NCBI GenBank assembly: GCA_005882525.1
Contig: VBGO01000001.1
Location: 1 to 24,017 of the forward strand
Source of the DNA: Chloroflexota bacterium
Lineage (GTDB): Bacteria > Chloroflexota > Dormibacteria > CF-121
Reading direction: 5' to 3'
DNA length: 24,017 nt
Shown here: positions 10,224-17,421 of the stretch, in pieces
How positions within the stretch are numbered: position 1 is the first letter of the stretch
Layout: every line of letters starts with the position of its first letter
The notes under the pieces: generated by a model
Told to the model about the DNA's origin: nothing
The model's database searches: none
Seen by the model: only the letters and a program-made list of their open reading frames with translations
Made by a program: the position numbers and the translations under genes

Positions 10224-10865
10224 ATGGAAGTGCAAGCAAAGGCCAAGTGGGTCAGGACATCACCACGGAAAGTGCGGCTCGTCGCGCAGACGCTGCGCAA
10301 CCTGCCGGTCAGCGAGGCGCTGGTGGCCTGCTCGTTCATGCCGAAGGCCGCGGCGCGTGACGTGGCCAAGGTGATCCGCTCTGCCCAGGCGAATGCCGAG
10401 AACAACTTCAACCTGGTCAAAGACGACCTGGTGATCAAGGAGATCCGGGTCGAGCCGGGTCCGATGCTCAAGCGCGGTCAGCCGCGTGCCATGGGTCGCC
10501 TGTTCAGCATTTTCAAGCGGACGAGCCACATCACCGCGGTGGTCGAAGACCGGCCGGGTGTGGTCAAGCGTCGTGCCGCGCTGCCGAGGGCACCACAACC
10601 GGGCAGCCGTGCCGTGCCGACCGCGGCCGCCGCCGCGGCCGCGCGTGCCGCAGCCGCCAGCCAGCCGGCCACCACCGAGTCGGACGAGGTCGAGGCGCCG
10701 ACACGGCCGAAGCAGGCAAAGACGGGGCCGAAGCGGGAGGCGTCAAAGGGTCAGGCGGAGGGTAAGAAGACCGAGGCCAAGAAGACCAGGACCGAAACCA
10801 CCAGGCCCGACAGCAAGCAGAAGGACAGCAAGCAGAAGGACAGCAAGGAGAAGAAAGGCAAGTAG
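10224..10865 (+). CDS. rplV: 50S ribosomal protein L22 with long basic C-terminal tail
   Basis: 213 aa, about 100 longer than the usual 110-115. The core (residues 1-112) is normal: KWVRTSPRKVRLVAQTLR, then SAQANAENN, and the tunnel hairpin MLKRGQPRAMGR. L22 lines the peptide exit tunnel. The extension begins with an Ala-rich run (133-146), an acidic patch (SDEVEA), then Lys/Thr/Glu-rich repeats ending in three copies of DSK(Q/E)K. It has no recognisable domain and is probably disordered. Mycobacteria and other actinobacteria also carry L22 tails, so extension itself is not unique. Its TAG overlaps the GTG of rpsC. Confidence 0.95.
   Translation: MEVQAKAKWVRTSPRKVRLVAQTLRNLPVSEALVACSFMPKAAARDVAKVIRSAQANAENNFNLVKDDLVIKEIRVEPGPMLKRGQPRAMGRLFSIFKRTSHITAVVEDRPGVVKRRAALPRAPQPGSRAVPTAAAAAAARAAAASQPATTESDEVEAPTRPKQAKTGPKREASKGQAEGKKTEAKKTRTETTRPDSKQKDSKQKDSKEKKGK
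10622..10643. repeat. All-GC 8-bp inverted repeat in rplV
   Basis: CGCGGCCG (10622-10629) and CGGCCGCG (10636-10643) face each other over six bases. Each arm overlaps a GCGGCCGC octamer. They encode the Ala-rich run that opens the L22 tail. A stable mRNA hairpin is predicted, but it may simply reflect Ala codons. Confidence 0.6.
10809..10853 (+). repeat. Three tandem 15-bp repeats in the rplV 3' end
   Basis: Units at 10809-10823 and 10824-10838 are identical (GACAGCAAGCAGAAG). The third, at 10839-10853, differs by one base. They encode DSKQK, DSKQK and DSKEK, so the tail seems to have grown by unit duplication. Confidence 0.9.
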
Positions 10866-11851
10866 TGGGACACAAGGTTCACCCGAACGGGTTCAGGCTG
10901 GGCGTCTACCGCAACTGGGAGGCAAAGTGGTTTGCTCCGGATAAGGAGTTCAAGCCGCTGCTGCTGGAGGACGTGCGCCTGCGGCGGATGCTGATGATCC
11001 GCCTGAAGAACGCGGGCCTGGCCCGCATCGAGACGGAGCGTTCCTCCTCGGCGCTGACCATCACCCTACACACCGCCAAGCCCGGTATCGTGATCGGCAA
11101 GGGCGGGACAAGTGTCGACCAGCTCCGTGATGAGCTGGAGAAGATCACCGGCAAGCGCGTCCGGGTCACCATCCAGGAGATCAAGAAACCCGAGCTCAGT
11201 GCCCAGCTGGTGGCGGAGAACGTCGCCGCGCAGCTGGAGAAGCGGATCGCTTTTCGCCGCGCCATCAAGCAATCCCTGATGAAGACGATGCGGGCTGGTG
11301 CCCAGGGCGTGAAGATCCGGGTCAAGGGCCGCCTCGGCGGCTCGGAGATGGCACGCGTCGAGTGGAACCGCGAAGGCCGGGTCCCGCTCCACACACTGAA
11401 AGCGGACATCGACTTCGGCCAGACGGAAGCCAAGACCACCTTCGGCCGGATCGGGGTGTCGGCGTGGGTGTACACCGGCAACTTCCCGACCGAGGCGGCA
11501 CCCAAGCCGACGGCCGCGGTGGACGAACCCGCCGACGCCGGCGTCCCGATTGGCGCTGCCCTTGTCGAGCCCGCGACCCCGCTCGCCGAGTTGGTCCACG
11601 CCGCAGTTCCCGCTCCCGCTCCCGCTCCCGCTGCCGAAGCGCCGGCCCCGGTCGCCGCGACGCCGGCTCCGGAGGCTCCGGCCAAGCCAAAGCGCGCCAC
11701 CCGCGCCAAGGCGACCGCGACCACCACCGCTGAGGGCGGCGAGAAGGTCGCGCCCAAGCGCACCACCCGCGCCAAGACCGCTGCCACCGCTGGGGCGGCG
11801 TCCGATGCGCCGAAGACGCCGCGCACTCGCACGGCAAAGAAGAAGGAATAG
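10865..11851 (+). CDS. rpsC: 30S ribosomal protein S3 with long C-terminal tail
   Basis: 328 aa against a usual 210-240, read from the GTG overlapping the rplV stop. The core to residue 210 is standard: GHKVHPNGFRLG at the start, a KH domain with GIVIGKGG (74-81), and the C-terminal domain SGR-like GRLGGSEMARVEW through GRVPLHTLKADIDFG. S3 lies at the mRNA entry channel and takes part in helicase activity. Residues 211-328 form a Pro/Ala-rich spacer, including a PAPAPAPA run, then two copies of a PKR(A/T)TRAK basic motif (275-286, 297-308) and a KKKE end. The tail resembles flexible nucleic-acid-binding tails; its role here is unknown. Confidence 0.95.
   Translation: MGHKVHPNGFRLGVYRNWEAKWFAPDKEFKPLLLEDVRLRRMLMIRLKNAGLARIETERSSSALTITLHTAKPGIVIGKGGTSVDQLRDELEKITGKRVRVTIQEIKKPELSAQLVAENVAAQLEKRIAFRRAIKQSLMKTMRAGAQGVKIRVKGRLGGSEMARVEWNREGRVPLHTLKADIDFGQTEAKTTFGRIGVSAWVYTGNFPTEAAPKPTAAVDEPADAGVPIGAALVEPATPLAELVHAAVPAPAPAPAAEAPAPVAATPAPEAPAKPKRATRAKATATTTAEGGEKVAPKRTTRAKTAATAGAASDAPKTPRTRTAKKKE
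11609..11632 (+). repeat. Four tandem CCCGCT hexamers in rpsC
   Basis: Four exact 6-bp units encode the Pro-Ala run in the S3 tail. Slippage-prone, in-frame length variation between strains would be expected. Confidence 0.9.
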
Positions 11852-11853
11852 CA

Positions 11854-12537
11854 ATGTTGCTGCCAGCCCGCGTCAAGCATCGAAAACTGCACCGAGGTCG
11901 CCGCAGCGGCGTTGCCACGCAGGGCGCCGACCTGGCGTTCGGCGAGTTCGGCCTGCAGGCGTCCGAGGCGGCCTGGATGACGAACCGGCAGATCGAGGCG
12001 GCCCGCCGCGTGATGACCCGCTTCGTGCGCCGCGGCGGGCAGGTCTTCATTCGGGTCTTCCCCGACAAGTCGGTCACGAAGAAGCCCGCCGAGACTCGCA
12101 TGGGCAGCGGCAAGGGTGCGCCCGAGGGTTGGGTGGCGGTGATCAAGCCGGGTCGCGTCCTCTTCGAGATGGGCGGCGTGACCCCCGAGATGGCCAAGCG
12201 TGCGTTTCAGTTGGCCGCCTACAAGCTGCCCATGAAGACCCGCACCCTGGGCATCAAGTCGGGAGTCAAGGCCGCGGTCGACGTGAAGATCAAGGGTCCG
12301 GCCGAGCTGAAGCCGGGTGAGGGCGTCGAGGGCATCGCGGGCGCCGCGGCTGAACCCACCGCCGCCGCCGCGGCTCCGGTGCGCGGCCCCAAAGCGGCCC
12401 CTGGTGCCGCGCCTTCCGTGAAACCCGCACCGGGCGCCGCCCCGAAAGCCGCGCCGGGCGCCGCACCGAAGGCGGCCGCCGCCCCGAAGGCCGCCACGGC
12501 ACCGGCTAAGCCGGCCAAGGGTGGTGGAAAGAAATGA
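11854..12537 (+). CDS. rplP: 50S ribosomal protein L16 with Ala/Pro-rich tail
   Basis: 227 aa against a usual 137-145. The core (1-135) is clear: MLLPARVKHRKLHRGR, ATQGADLAFGEFGLQA, and TRMGSGKGAPEGWVAVIKPGR, which carries the Arg hydroxylated in E. coli L16. L16 helps position A-site tRNA and is a late-assembly protein. The last 92 residues are Ala/Pro/Lys/Gly-rich, with two direct copies of a PGAAPKA unit and a GGGKK end; no domain is recognisable. AGAAGGA within the end of rpsC serves as ribosome-binding site. The gene ends in an ATGA overlap with rpmC. Confidence 0.95.
   Translation: MLLPARVKHRKLHRGRRSGVATQGADLAFGEFGLQASEAAWMTNRQIEAARRVMTRFVRRGGQVFIRVFPDKSVTKKPAETRMGSGKGAPEGWVAVIKPGRVLFEMGGVTPEMAKRAFQLAAYKLPMKTRTLGIKSGVKAAVDVKIKGPAELKPGEGVEGIAGAAAEPTAAAAAPVRGPKAAPGAAPSVKPAPGAAPKAAPGAAPKAAAAPKAATAPAKPAKGGGKK
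12427..12474 (+). repeat. Two tandem 24-bp repeats in rplP
   Basis: Units 12427-12450 and 12451-12474 differ at a few bases and both encode APGAAPKA. They support stepwise duplication of the L16 tail. Confidence 0.8.
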
Positions 12538-12803
12538 AGATGAAAGATCTGCAGGGCCTCTCCATGCCCGACCTCCAGAAAAAGCTCAAGGACTCCCGTC
12601 AGGAGCTATTCAACCTGCGCTTCCAGATGGCCACCGGCCAGCTGCAGAATCACCGGCAGATCCGGCACGTGCGCCACGACCTGGCTCAGATCTTGACCGG
12701 GATCCATCTGAAGGAGCGTACCGGCGAGCCCGCGACCGCGCCGGAGCCGCAGACCCCCAAGCCGCGCCGGCGTCGCGCCGCCGCCACGGAGGAGACCGCA
12801 TGA
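12534..12803 (+). CDS. rpmC: 50S ribosomal protein L29 with short C-terminal extension
   Basis: 89 aa; the core (about residues 4-62) is the normal L29 helical hairpin, with LQKKLKDSRQELFNLRFQ and the conserved ATGQLQNHRQIRHVRHDLA. L29 borders the tunnel exit next to L23. A further 25 residues (EPATAPEPQTPKPRRRR and an acidic end) form a small tail like those of its neighbours. The start is the ATG overlapping the rplP TGA; the ATG at 12540 (MKDLQG) is a possible alternative. It ends by overlapping rpsQ by four bases. Confidence 0.95.
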   Translation: MKMKDLQGLSMPDLQKKLKDSRQELFNLRFQMATGQLQNHRQIRHVRHDLAQILTGIHLKERTGEPATAPEPQTPKPRRRRAAATEETA

Positions 12804-13075
12804 CAGACGAACAGGCAACGACCGACCGTGCGATGCGCAAAACCCGGACCGGCACCGTCATCAGCGACAAGATGGACAAGACCGTGGTCGTCCGGGTGCA
12901 GACCCTCAAGGAACACCGCAAGTACAAGAAGCACATCCAGCAGTCCACGCGTTTCAAGGCGCACGACGAGCAGAACCAATGCAAGGTCGGCGACCGCGTC
13001 CGGATCATGGAGACGCGGCCGCTCTCGCACGACAAGCGCTGGCGCGTCGTGGCCATCGTGGAGAAGGCGAAATAG
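12800..13075 (+). CDS. rpsQ: 30S ribosomal protein S17
   Basis: 91 aa. S17 is a primary 16S rRNA-binding OB-fold protein of the 30S body. The core runs from residue 13: RKTRTGTVISDKMDKTVVV, then KYKKHIQQSTRFKAHDEQN and GDRVRIMETRPLSHDKRW, all family landmarks. The first 12 residues (MTDEQATTDRAM) are an additional leader. An internal ATG at 12833 could also serve, but the ATGA overlap with rpmC favours 12800. The open frame upstream of that is a shadow of rplP/rpmC. Confidence 0.96.
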   Translation: MTDEQATTDRAMRKTRTGTVISDKMDKTVVVRVQTLKEHRKYKKHIQQSTRFKAHDEQNQCKVGDRVRIMETRPLSHDKRWRVVAIVEKAK

Positions 13076-13083
13076 CCGTAGTC

Positions 13084-13452
13084 ATGGTTCAGCAAGAGTC
13101 GCGGTTGAAGGTGGCGGACAACACCGGTGCGCGGGAGATCCTGTTGATCCGGGTGATGGGCGGCCATTACCGCAAATACGCCTCCATCGGCGACGTGATC
13201 ACGGCCGCGGTGACGATTGCCACACCCGGCGGCCAGGTCAAGAAAAGTGAGGTAGTCAAGGCGGTCGTCGTCCGCACCTCGCGCGAATTCCGGCGGCATG
13301 ACGGTTCCACCATCCGCTTTGACGAGAACGCCGCCGTCATCCTCGGCCCGCAGAACAACCCGCGCGGCACCCGTATCTTCGGCCCGGTGGCGCGCGAGCT
13401 TCGCGACAAGAACTTCATGAAAATCGTCTCTCTCGCCCCGGAGGTTCTCTAG
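13084..13452 (+). CDS. rplN: 50S ribosomal protein L14
   Basis: 122 aa, exactly the usual length. L14 sits at the subunit interface and forms inter-subunit bridges; in many bacteria it binds the silencing factor RsfS. ESRLKVADNTGAREILLIRVMGG and the C-terminal NNPRGTRIFGPVARELRDKNFMK region are diagnostic. The ATG at 13084 fits the family N-terminus M(V/I)QQES, 8 nt after rpsQ. Confidence 0.98.
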   Translation: MVQQESRLKVADNTGAREILLIRVMGGHYRKYASIGDVITAAVTIATPGGQVKKSEVVKAVVVRTSREFRRHDGSTIRFDENAAVILGPQNNPRGTRIFGPVARELRDKNFMKIVSLAPEVL

Positions 13453-13455
13453 GTC

Positions 13456-13815
13456 ATGTCCCGGCTTCATCTCGACATTCATCGCGACGACACGGTGCAG
13501 GTCATGTCCGGAAAGGATCGTGGCAAGCGCGGCGTCGTCGTGCGCACTGTGCCCGGGCAGGGCAAGATCGTGGTCAAGGGCGTCAATCTGCTAAAGCGCC
13601 ACCAGAAGGCGAACCAGCAGAAGGGCGGCACCAAGGTGATCCAGGGCGGCATCGTCGACTTCGAGTCGCCGCTTGATTACTCGAACGTCATGCTCGTCTG
13701 CAACAAGTGCGACAAGCCCACCCGGATTCGCAAGACCGTCTTGCCCAATGGCGAGAAGGCGATCGTCTGCGTGAACTGCGGTGAGATCTACGAGCGCGTG
13801 AGGAACAAGGTATGA
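13456..13815 (+). CDS. rplX: 50S ribosomal protein L24 with two CXXC pairs
   Basis: 119 aa. L24 initiates 50S assembly and lies near the tunnel exit. The KOW motif is seen as DDTVQVMSGKDRGKRGVVVR, followed by KGVNLLKRH. The C-terminal half carries CNKC (C82, C85) and CVNC (C105, C108), a spacing suited to a zinc ribbon; many bacterial L24s keep only part of this. Zinc binding is inferred. Its TGA overlaps the ATG of rplE by four bases, leaving no space for an S8-type regulatory site between these genes. Confidence 0.97.
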   Translation: MSRLHLDIHRDDTVQVMSGKDRGKRGVVVRTVPGQGKIVVKGVNLLKRHQKANQQKGGTKVIQGGIVDFESPLDYSNVMLVCNKCDKPTRIRKTVLPNGEKAIVCVNCGEIYERVRNKV

Positions 13816-14381
13816 GTGTCGCGGCCAGTCCGCCCCGGACCGAACTCCGGCTGAAGCAGCGCTACCAGGACAAGATCGTCCCGGCGCTGATCCAGCGGTT
13901 CGCCTACACCAACGCCATGCAGGTGCCGCGTCTGGTCAAGGTGGTGGCGAATATCGGGATCGGGGAGTCGATCTCGAACCCGAAGGCGCTGGACGCGGCG
14001 GTCGCCGATCTGAAGAAGATCACGGGACAGCAGCCGGTCGTGATGAAATCGCGCAAGGCGATCGCGAACTTCAAGCTGCGCGCCGGCCTGCCGATCGGGG
14101 TCAAGGTGACCTTGCGCGGCGCCCGGATGTACCAGTTCGTCGACAAGCTGATCTCGGTCGGGTTGCCCCGGATCCGCGACTTCCGCGGCATCTCGCCGAC
14201 CAGCTTTGACGGAAAAGGCAACTACACACTGGGGCTGCGCGAGCAGCTGGTCTTTCCCGAGATCGAGTACGACAAGATCGATAAATTGCGGGGCCTCGAG
14301 GTGACCTTCGTCACCACGGCGCGCACCGATGACGAGGCGCGCGCGCTGTTGACCGAGCTCGGGTTCCCGTTCAGGAAGTGA
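13812..14381 (+). CDS. rplE: 50S ribosomal protein L5
   Basis: 189 aa. L5 binds 5S rRNA in the central protuberance and contacts P-site tRNA and S13. Landmarks are NAMQVPRLVKVVANIGIGE, the GQQPVVMKSRKAIANFKLR segment with GLPIGVKVTLRG, and the FPEIEYDKID region near the C-terminus. The N-terminal dozen residues (SVAASPPRTEL) are a slight extension over the most compact family members. The start is the ATGA overlap with rplX. Confidence 0.97.
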   Translation: MSVAASPPRTELRLKQRYQDKIVPALIQRFAYTNAMQVPRLVKVVANIGIGESISNPKALDAAVADLKKITGQQPVVMKSRKAIANFKLRAGLPIGVKVTLRGARMYQFVDKLISVGLPRIRDFRGISPTSFDGKGNYTLGLREQLVFPEIEYDKIDKLRGLEVTFVTTARTDDEARALLTELGFPFRK

Positions 14382-14396
14382 GGGTGACAGAAGACA

Positions 14397-14582
14397 TTGG
14401 CTAAGAAATCGACCGTCAACCGCGGACTTCGCAAGCACAAGCACGCCGTCTCGCAGCACAACCGCTGCAACCTGTGCGGACGGCCGCGCTCGTATATGCG
14501 CAAGTTTGGCATCTGCCGCATCTGCTTCCGCTCGCTGTCATCGCAGGGACAGGTCCCCGGTGTCAAGAAGTCGTCGTGGTGA
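14397..14582 (+). CDS. rpsN: 30S ribosomal protein S14, zinc-binding type
   Basis: 61 aa, the short C+ form (type Z). Four cysteines in CNLC (C24, C27) and CRIC (C40, C43) form the zinc site, and the end GQVPGVKKSSW is typical. S14 is a late-assembly 30S head protein. It starts at TTG 14397 (MAKKSTVNRG), which is the only in-frame start giving a normal N-terminus. It is separated from rplE by 15 nt and from rpsH by 19 nt; the latter gap carries a strong GAGGAGGGAG. Confidence 0.97.
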   Translation: MAKKSTVNRGLRKHKHAVSQHNRCNLCGRPRSYMRKFGICRICFRSLSSQGQVPGVKKSSW

Positions 14583-14601
14583 GGAGGGAGTCAAGGGACT
14601 G

Positions 14602-14997
14602 ATGAGTACCGATAGCATCGCCGATATGTTGACCAGGATCCGTAACGCGAACACGGCCGGGCACTCGCGGGTGGCCCTTCCGGCGTCGCGGGTGGGCGTG
14701 GAGATCGCACGCGTCCTCAAGGAGGAGGGCTATATCGCGGCCTACGATGTCGCCGCGGCGGAGCAGGGTCAGAAGCTCGACATTACGTTCAAGCCGAAGA
14801 CGCCTCGCGGCAAGTCGCTCGCCGGCCTGCGGCGGATCAGCAAGCCGGGCCTGCGGGTCTACGCGCGCAAGACCGAGATCCCGCGGGTGCTGGGCGGACT
14901 CGGCATCGTCATCCTCTCCACTTCGCACGGCGTGATGTCCGGACAGAAGGCAACCAAAGCCGGCCTCGGCGGCGAGGTCGTGTGCTACGTTTGGTGA
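14602..14997 (+). CDS. rpsH: 30S ribosomal protein S8
   Basis: 131 aa, standard length. S8 is a primary binder of the central domain of 16S rRNA and in E. coli represses the spc operon. It has DSIADMLTRIRNAN at the start and the C-terminal signature ILSTSHGVMSGQKA followed by GGEVVCYVW. The ATG at 14602 is preceded by a purine-rich GAGGAGGGAG at 14581-14590. The open frame upstream is an out-of-frame read of rpsN. Confidence 0.98.
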   Translation: MSTDSIADMLTRIRNANTAGHSRVALPASRVGVEIARVLKEEGYIAAYDVAAAEQGQKLDITFKPKTPRGKSLAGLRRISKPGLRVYARKTEIPRVLGGLGIVILSTSHGVMSGQKATKAGLGGEVVCYVW

Positions 14998-15000
14998 CCC

Positions 15001-15558
15001 ATGAGTAGGATTGGCAAGCTTCCAGTCAAGATCCCGAGCGGTGTGACGGTCACGATCCAGGACTACGCCGTGTCGGTGAAAAGCGGCAGCGCTGAGCTGA
15101 CGCGTCAGCTCAACCCGGAGATGAAAGTCTCGGTCAAGGACGGGGCGGTCATCGTCGAGCGGCCGAGTGAGTCGAAGTTGCATCGCTCGCTGCATGGGCT
15201 CACCCGGACGCTGGTCTGGAACATGATCGAAGGCGTCAGCAAGGGCTACGAGAAGCAACTCGAGCTGGTTGGGGTCGGCTACCGCGCCGCCCGCCAGGGC
15301 GATGCGCTGGTCGTCAGTGTCGGCTACTCGCATCCGGTCCGCTACCCAGTGCCCAAAGGGATCACGATCGACGTGCCCGAGCCGACCCGCATCAACATCA
15401 AGGGCGCCAGCAAGGAAGTTGTCGGCCAGGTCGCCGCCGAAGTGCGGAAGATCCGTCCGCCCGAACCGTACAAAGGCAAGGGCATCCTCTACCGCGGCGA
15501 GCGGGTCCGCCGCAAGGCGGGCAAGACCGGGAAGACCGCCACCGGAGCCACGAAGTAA
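15001..15558 (+). CDS. rplF: 50S ribosomal protein L6
   Basis: 185 aa. L6 has two homologous domains and sits beside the sarcin-ricin loop and the factor-binding site. MSRIGKLPVKIPSGV at the N-terminus and the C-terminal signature PEPYKGKGILYRGE are conserved. The C-terminal stretch (RRKAGKTGKTATGATK) is basic, as usual. It starts three bases after rpsH and overlaps rplR by one base (TAATG). Confidence 0.98.
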   Translation: MSRIGKLPVKIPSGVTVTIQDYAVSVKSGSAELTRQLNPEMKVSVKDGAVIVERPSESKLHRSLHGLTRTLVWNMIEGVSKGYEKQLELVGVGYRAARQGDALVVSVGYSHPVRYPVPKGITIDVPEPTRINIKGASKEVVGQVAAEVRKIRPPEPYKGKGILYRGERVRRKAGKTGKTATGATK

Positions 15559-15926
15559 TGAACAAGATCCCCAATCGCCGCGCCACGCGTATCCGCCGGC
15601 ATATTCGGCTGCGGACCCACCTCGAGGGCGGTCCGATGCGGCCGCGGCTCGCGATCTTCCGGAGTCTGCACCACGTCTACGCGCAGCTGATCGATGACGC
15701 GTCGGGGCGCACCCTGGCGGCTGCGTCGACCACCGACGCCGATCTTCGCAAAAGCCTGAAGTCGCCGTCGGGGGCGGAAGGCGCCGCGGCCGTCGGCAAG
15801 GTCGTTGCCGAGCGCGCTCTGAAGTCGGGTATCGAGACGGTGGTCTTCGATCGCGGCGGTTTTCCTTATCACGGTCGTATCAAAGCGCTGGCCGAGGCTG
15901 CCCGCGGCGCCGGATTGAAGTTCTAG
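15558..15926 (+). CDS. rplR: 50S ribosomal protein L18
   Basis: 122 aa. L18 binds 5S rRNA with L5. The family pattern is visible: RRATRIRRHIRLRTHLEG, then RPRLAIFRSLHHVYAQLIDD, ending VVFDRGGFPYHGRIKALAEAARGAGLKF, which is nearly invariant in bacteria. It is coupled to rplF by a one-base overlap. The short gap to rpsE holds AAGGGAG. Confidence 0.98.
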   Translation: MNKIPNRRATRIRRHIRLRTHLEGGPMRPRLAIFRSLHHVYAQLIDDASGRTLAAASTTDADLRKSLKSPSGAEGAAAVGKVVAERALKSGIETVVFDRGGFPYHGRIKALAEAARGAGLKF

Positions 15927-15936
15927 AAGGGAGCCT

Positions 15937-16518
15937 ATGAGTTACCAGTACGGCAGAGGCCAATCGGAATTCACAGAGAAGGTCGTCCACCTGAACCGCG
16001 TGGCGAAGGTGGTCAAGGGCGGCCGCCGCTTTTCCTTCAGCGCGCTGGTCGTCGTCGGCGACCAGAACGGGCGCGTCGGCGCCGGGCTGGGGAAGGCGGG
16101 CGAGGTGCCGGAGGCCATCCGTAAGGCGGTCGAATCGGCGAAGAAGCACCTGATCACGGTGCCTATGGTCGGCACCACGATCCCGCATGAGATCCGGCTC
16201 AAGAAGGGAGCGGCCAAGGTGCTGTTGAAGCCCGCGGCGCCCGGAACCGGGATCCGTTCGGGCGGCGCGATGCGTGCCGTGGTCGAGCTATCCGGGGTGA
16301 AGGACATGATTACGAAATCGCTGGGCACGAACAATCCGGTCAATACCGTCCGAGCAACCATCGCGGCATTGCAAGCGTTGCAGACGGCCGACTCGATCGC
16401 CCAGGCGCGCGGCCGCTCCGCCGATGAGATGGCACGCCTGAGCCGCCGCGGGCCCAAGCCCGCGCCCGAGGCGGCACCGACGCCCACAGAAGAACCGGTG
16501 GAGGAGCCGGTCGGCTAG
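15937..16518 (+). CDS. rpsE: 30S ribosomal protein S5
   Basis: 193 aa. S5 works with S4 and S12 in decoding accuracy and with S3/S4 at the mRNA entry. The double-stranded RNA-binding-like N-terminal domain contains the spectinomycin loop region VAKVVKGGRRFSFSALVVVG, wild type in appearance. The C-terminal domain includes GSG-like GTGIRSGGAMRAVVELSG and NPVNTVRATIAAL. The final residues (PAPEAAPTPTEEPVEEPVG) form a Pro/Glu-rich acidic tail, contrasting with the basic tails of L22, S3, L16 and L15. Confidence 0.97.
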   Translation: MSYQYGRGQSEFTEKVVHLNRVAKVVKGGRRFSFSALVVVGDQNGRVGAGLGKAGEVPEAIRKAVESAKKHLITVPMVGTTIPHEIRLKKGAAKVLLKPAAPGTGIRSGGAMRAVVELSGVKDMITKSLGTNNPVNTVRATIAALQALQTADSIAQARGRSADEMARLSRRGPKPAPEAAPTPTEEPVEEPVG

Positions 16519-16519
16519 C

Positions 16520-16702
16520 GTGGCGCGCTTGAAGATCACCTACGTCCGAAGCGTGATCGGGCAGAAGCCCGACCAGGAGCGCACCGTGCAAGCCCTCGGG
16601 TTTCGCCGACTGAACCAGACGGTCGAGCACGAGGACAGCCCGCAGCTGCGCGGCATGGTCCACAAAGTCCGGCATCTGGTCAAGGTCGAGGAGAGTCGAT
16701 GA
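16520..16702 (+). CDS. rpmD: 50S ribosomal protein L30
   Basis: 60 aa, the compact bacterial length, from GTG 16520 one base after the rpsE stop. L30 is a small 50S protein near 5S rRNA; it is missing from several bacterial lineages, so its presence is mildly informative. LKITYVRSVIGQKPDQERTV and the following LGFRRLNQTVEHEDSPQLRGMVHKVRHLV region are diagnostic. Its TGA overlaps the rplO ATG by four bases. Confidence 0.97.
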   Translation: MARLKITYVRSVIGQKPDQERTVQALGFRRLNQTVEHEDSPQLRGMVHKVRHLVKVEESR

Positions 16703-17418
16703 AGCTGCACGAGCTCCAGCCGGCGCCGGGATCGCACCACCCCCGCAAGCGGGTCGGCCGAGGGCCGGGGTCCGGCCATGGCAAGACCTCGACTCGGGGT
16801 CAGAAGGGGCAGCGCGCCCGGACCTCGGTGAACATGCCCAAGACGTTCGAAGGCGGCCAGACGCGGCTGACCATGCGAACCCCCAAGCTGCGCGGCTTCC
16901 ACAACCGCTGGAAGAAGCGGTTCGCAGTGCTCAACCTGACCCGCCTGAATCGCTTCAATGACGGCGCCGAGATCCGGCCGGAGACCCTGCTGGAGGCGGG
17001 CATCATCAAGGACGTCGGCGCCGGTATCAAGGTCCTCGGGACCGGCGACCTCAGCCGCAAGCTGACCATCTACGCCCACCGGTTCTCGGCCGAGGCCCGT
17101 CGCAAGATCGAGGCTGCCGGCGGGTCCGCCGCCGTGATCGAGGTTCCGGCGCCGATCCGGCCGAAAACGAAGCGGGCGAAGAACCAGCCGAAGCCAGCCG
17201 CCCCCGCGCCGGTCGAGGAAACGCCCGCGGAAGGCGAGGCGACCGAGCCGGCGAAGGCCTCGAAAAAGGCGAAGGGCGAAAAAGCTGAGAAAGCCGCAAA
17301 GCCCGACAAAGCGGGTAAAGCCGAGAAATCCGAGAAAGCCGTCAAAGGCCAGGCCGCGCCGAGCGCGCCGGATTCGCCGGATTCCACCAAGGCCGAGCGG
17401 GGTAAGAAGAAGAGCTAA
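16699..17418 (+). CDS. rplO: 50S ribosomal protein L15 with long Lys/Ala-rich tail
   Basis: 239 aa against a usual 145-150. The core (1-149) is typical: MKLHELQPAPGSHHPRKRVG, then RGPGSGHGKTSTRGQKGQRAR, and the KVLGTGDLSRKLTIYAHRFS region. L15 is an early 50S assembly protein. Residues 150-239 are a Lys/Ala/Glu-rich stretch with AEKxxKPDKAGKAEKSEKA-like periodicity and a KKKS end. It is probably disordered or helical when bound to RNA, resembling histone-H1-like tails. It is followed three bases later by secY. Confidence 0.95.
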   Translation: MKLHELQPAPGSHHPRKRVGRGPGSGHGKTSTRGQKGQRARTSVNMPKTFEGGQTRLTMRTPKLRGFHNRWKKRFAVLNLTRLNRFNDGAEIRPETLLEAGIIKDVGAGIKVLGTGDLSRKLTIYAHRFSAEARRKIEAAGGSAAVIEVPAPIRPKTKRAKNQPKPAAPAPVEETPAEGEATEPAKASKKAKGEKAEKAAKPDKAGKAEKSEKAVKGQAAPSAPDSPDSTKAERGKKKS

Positions 17419-17421
17419 GCC

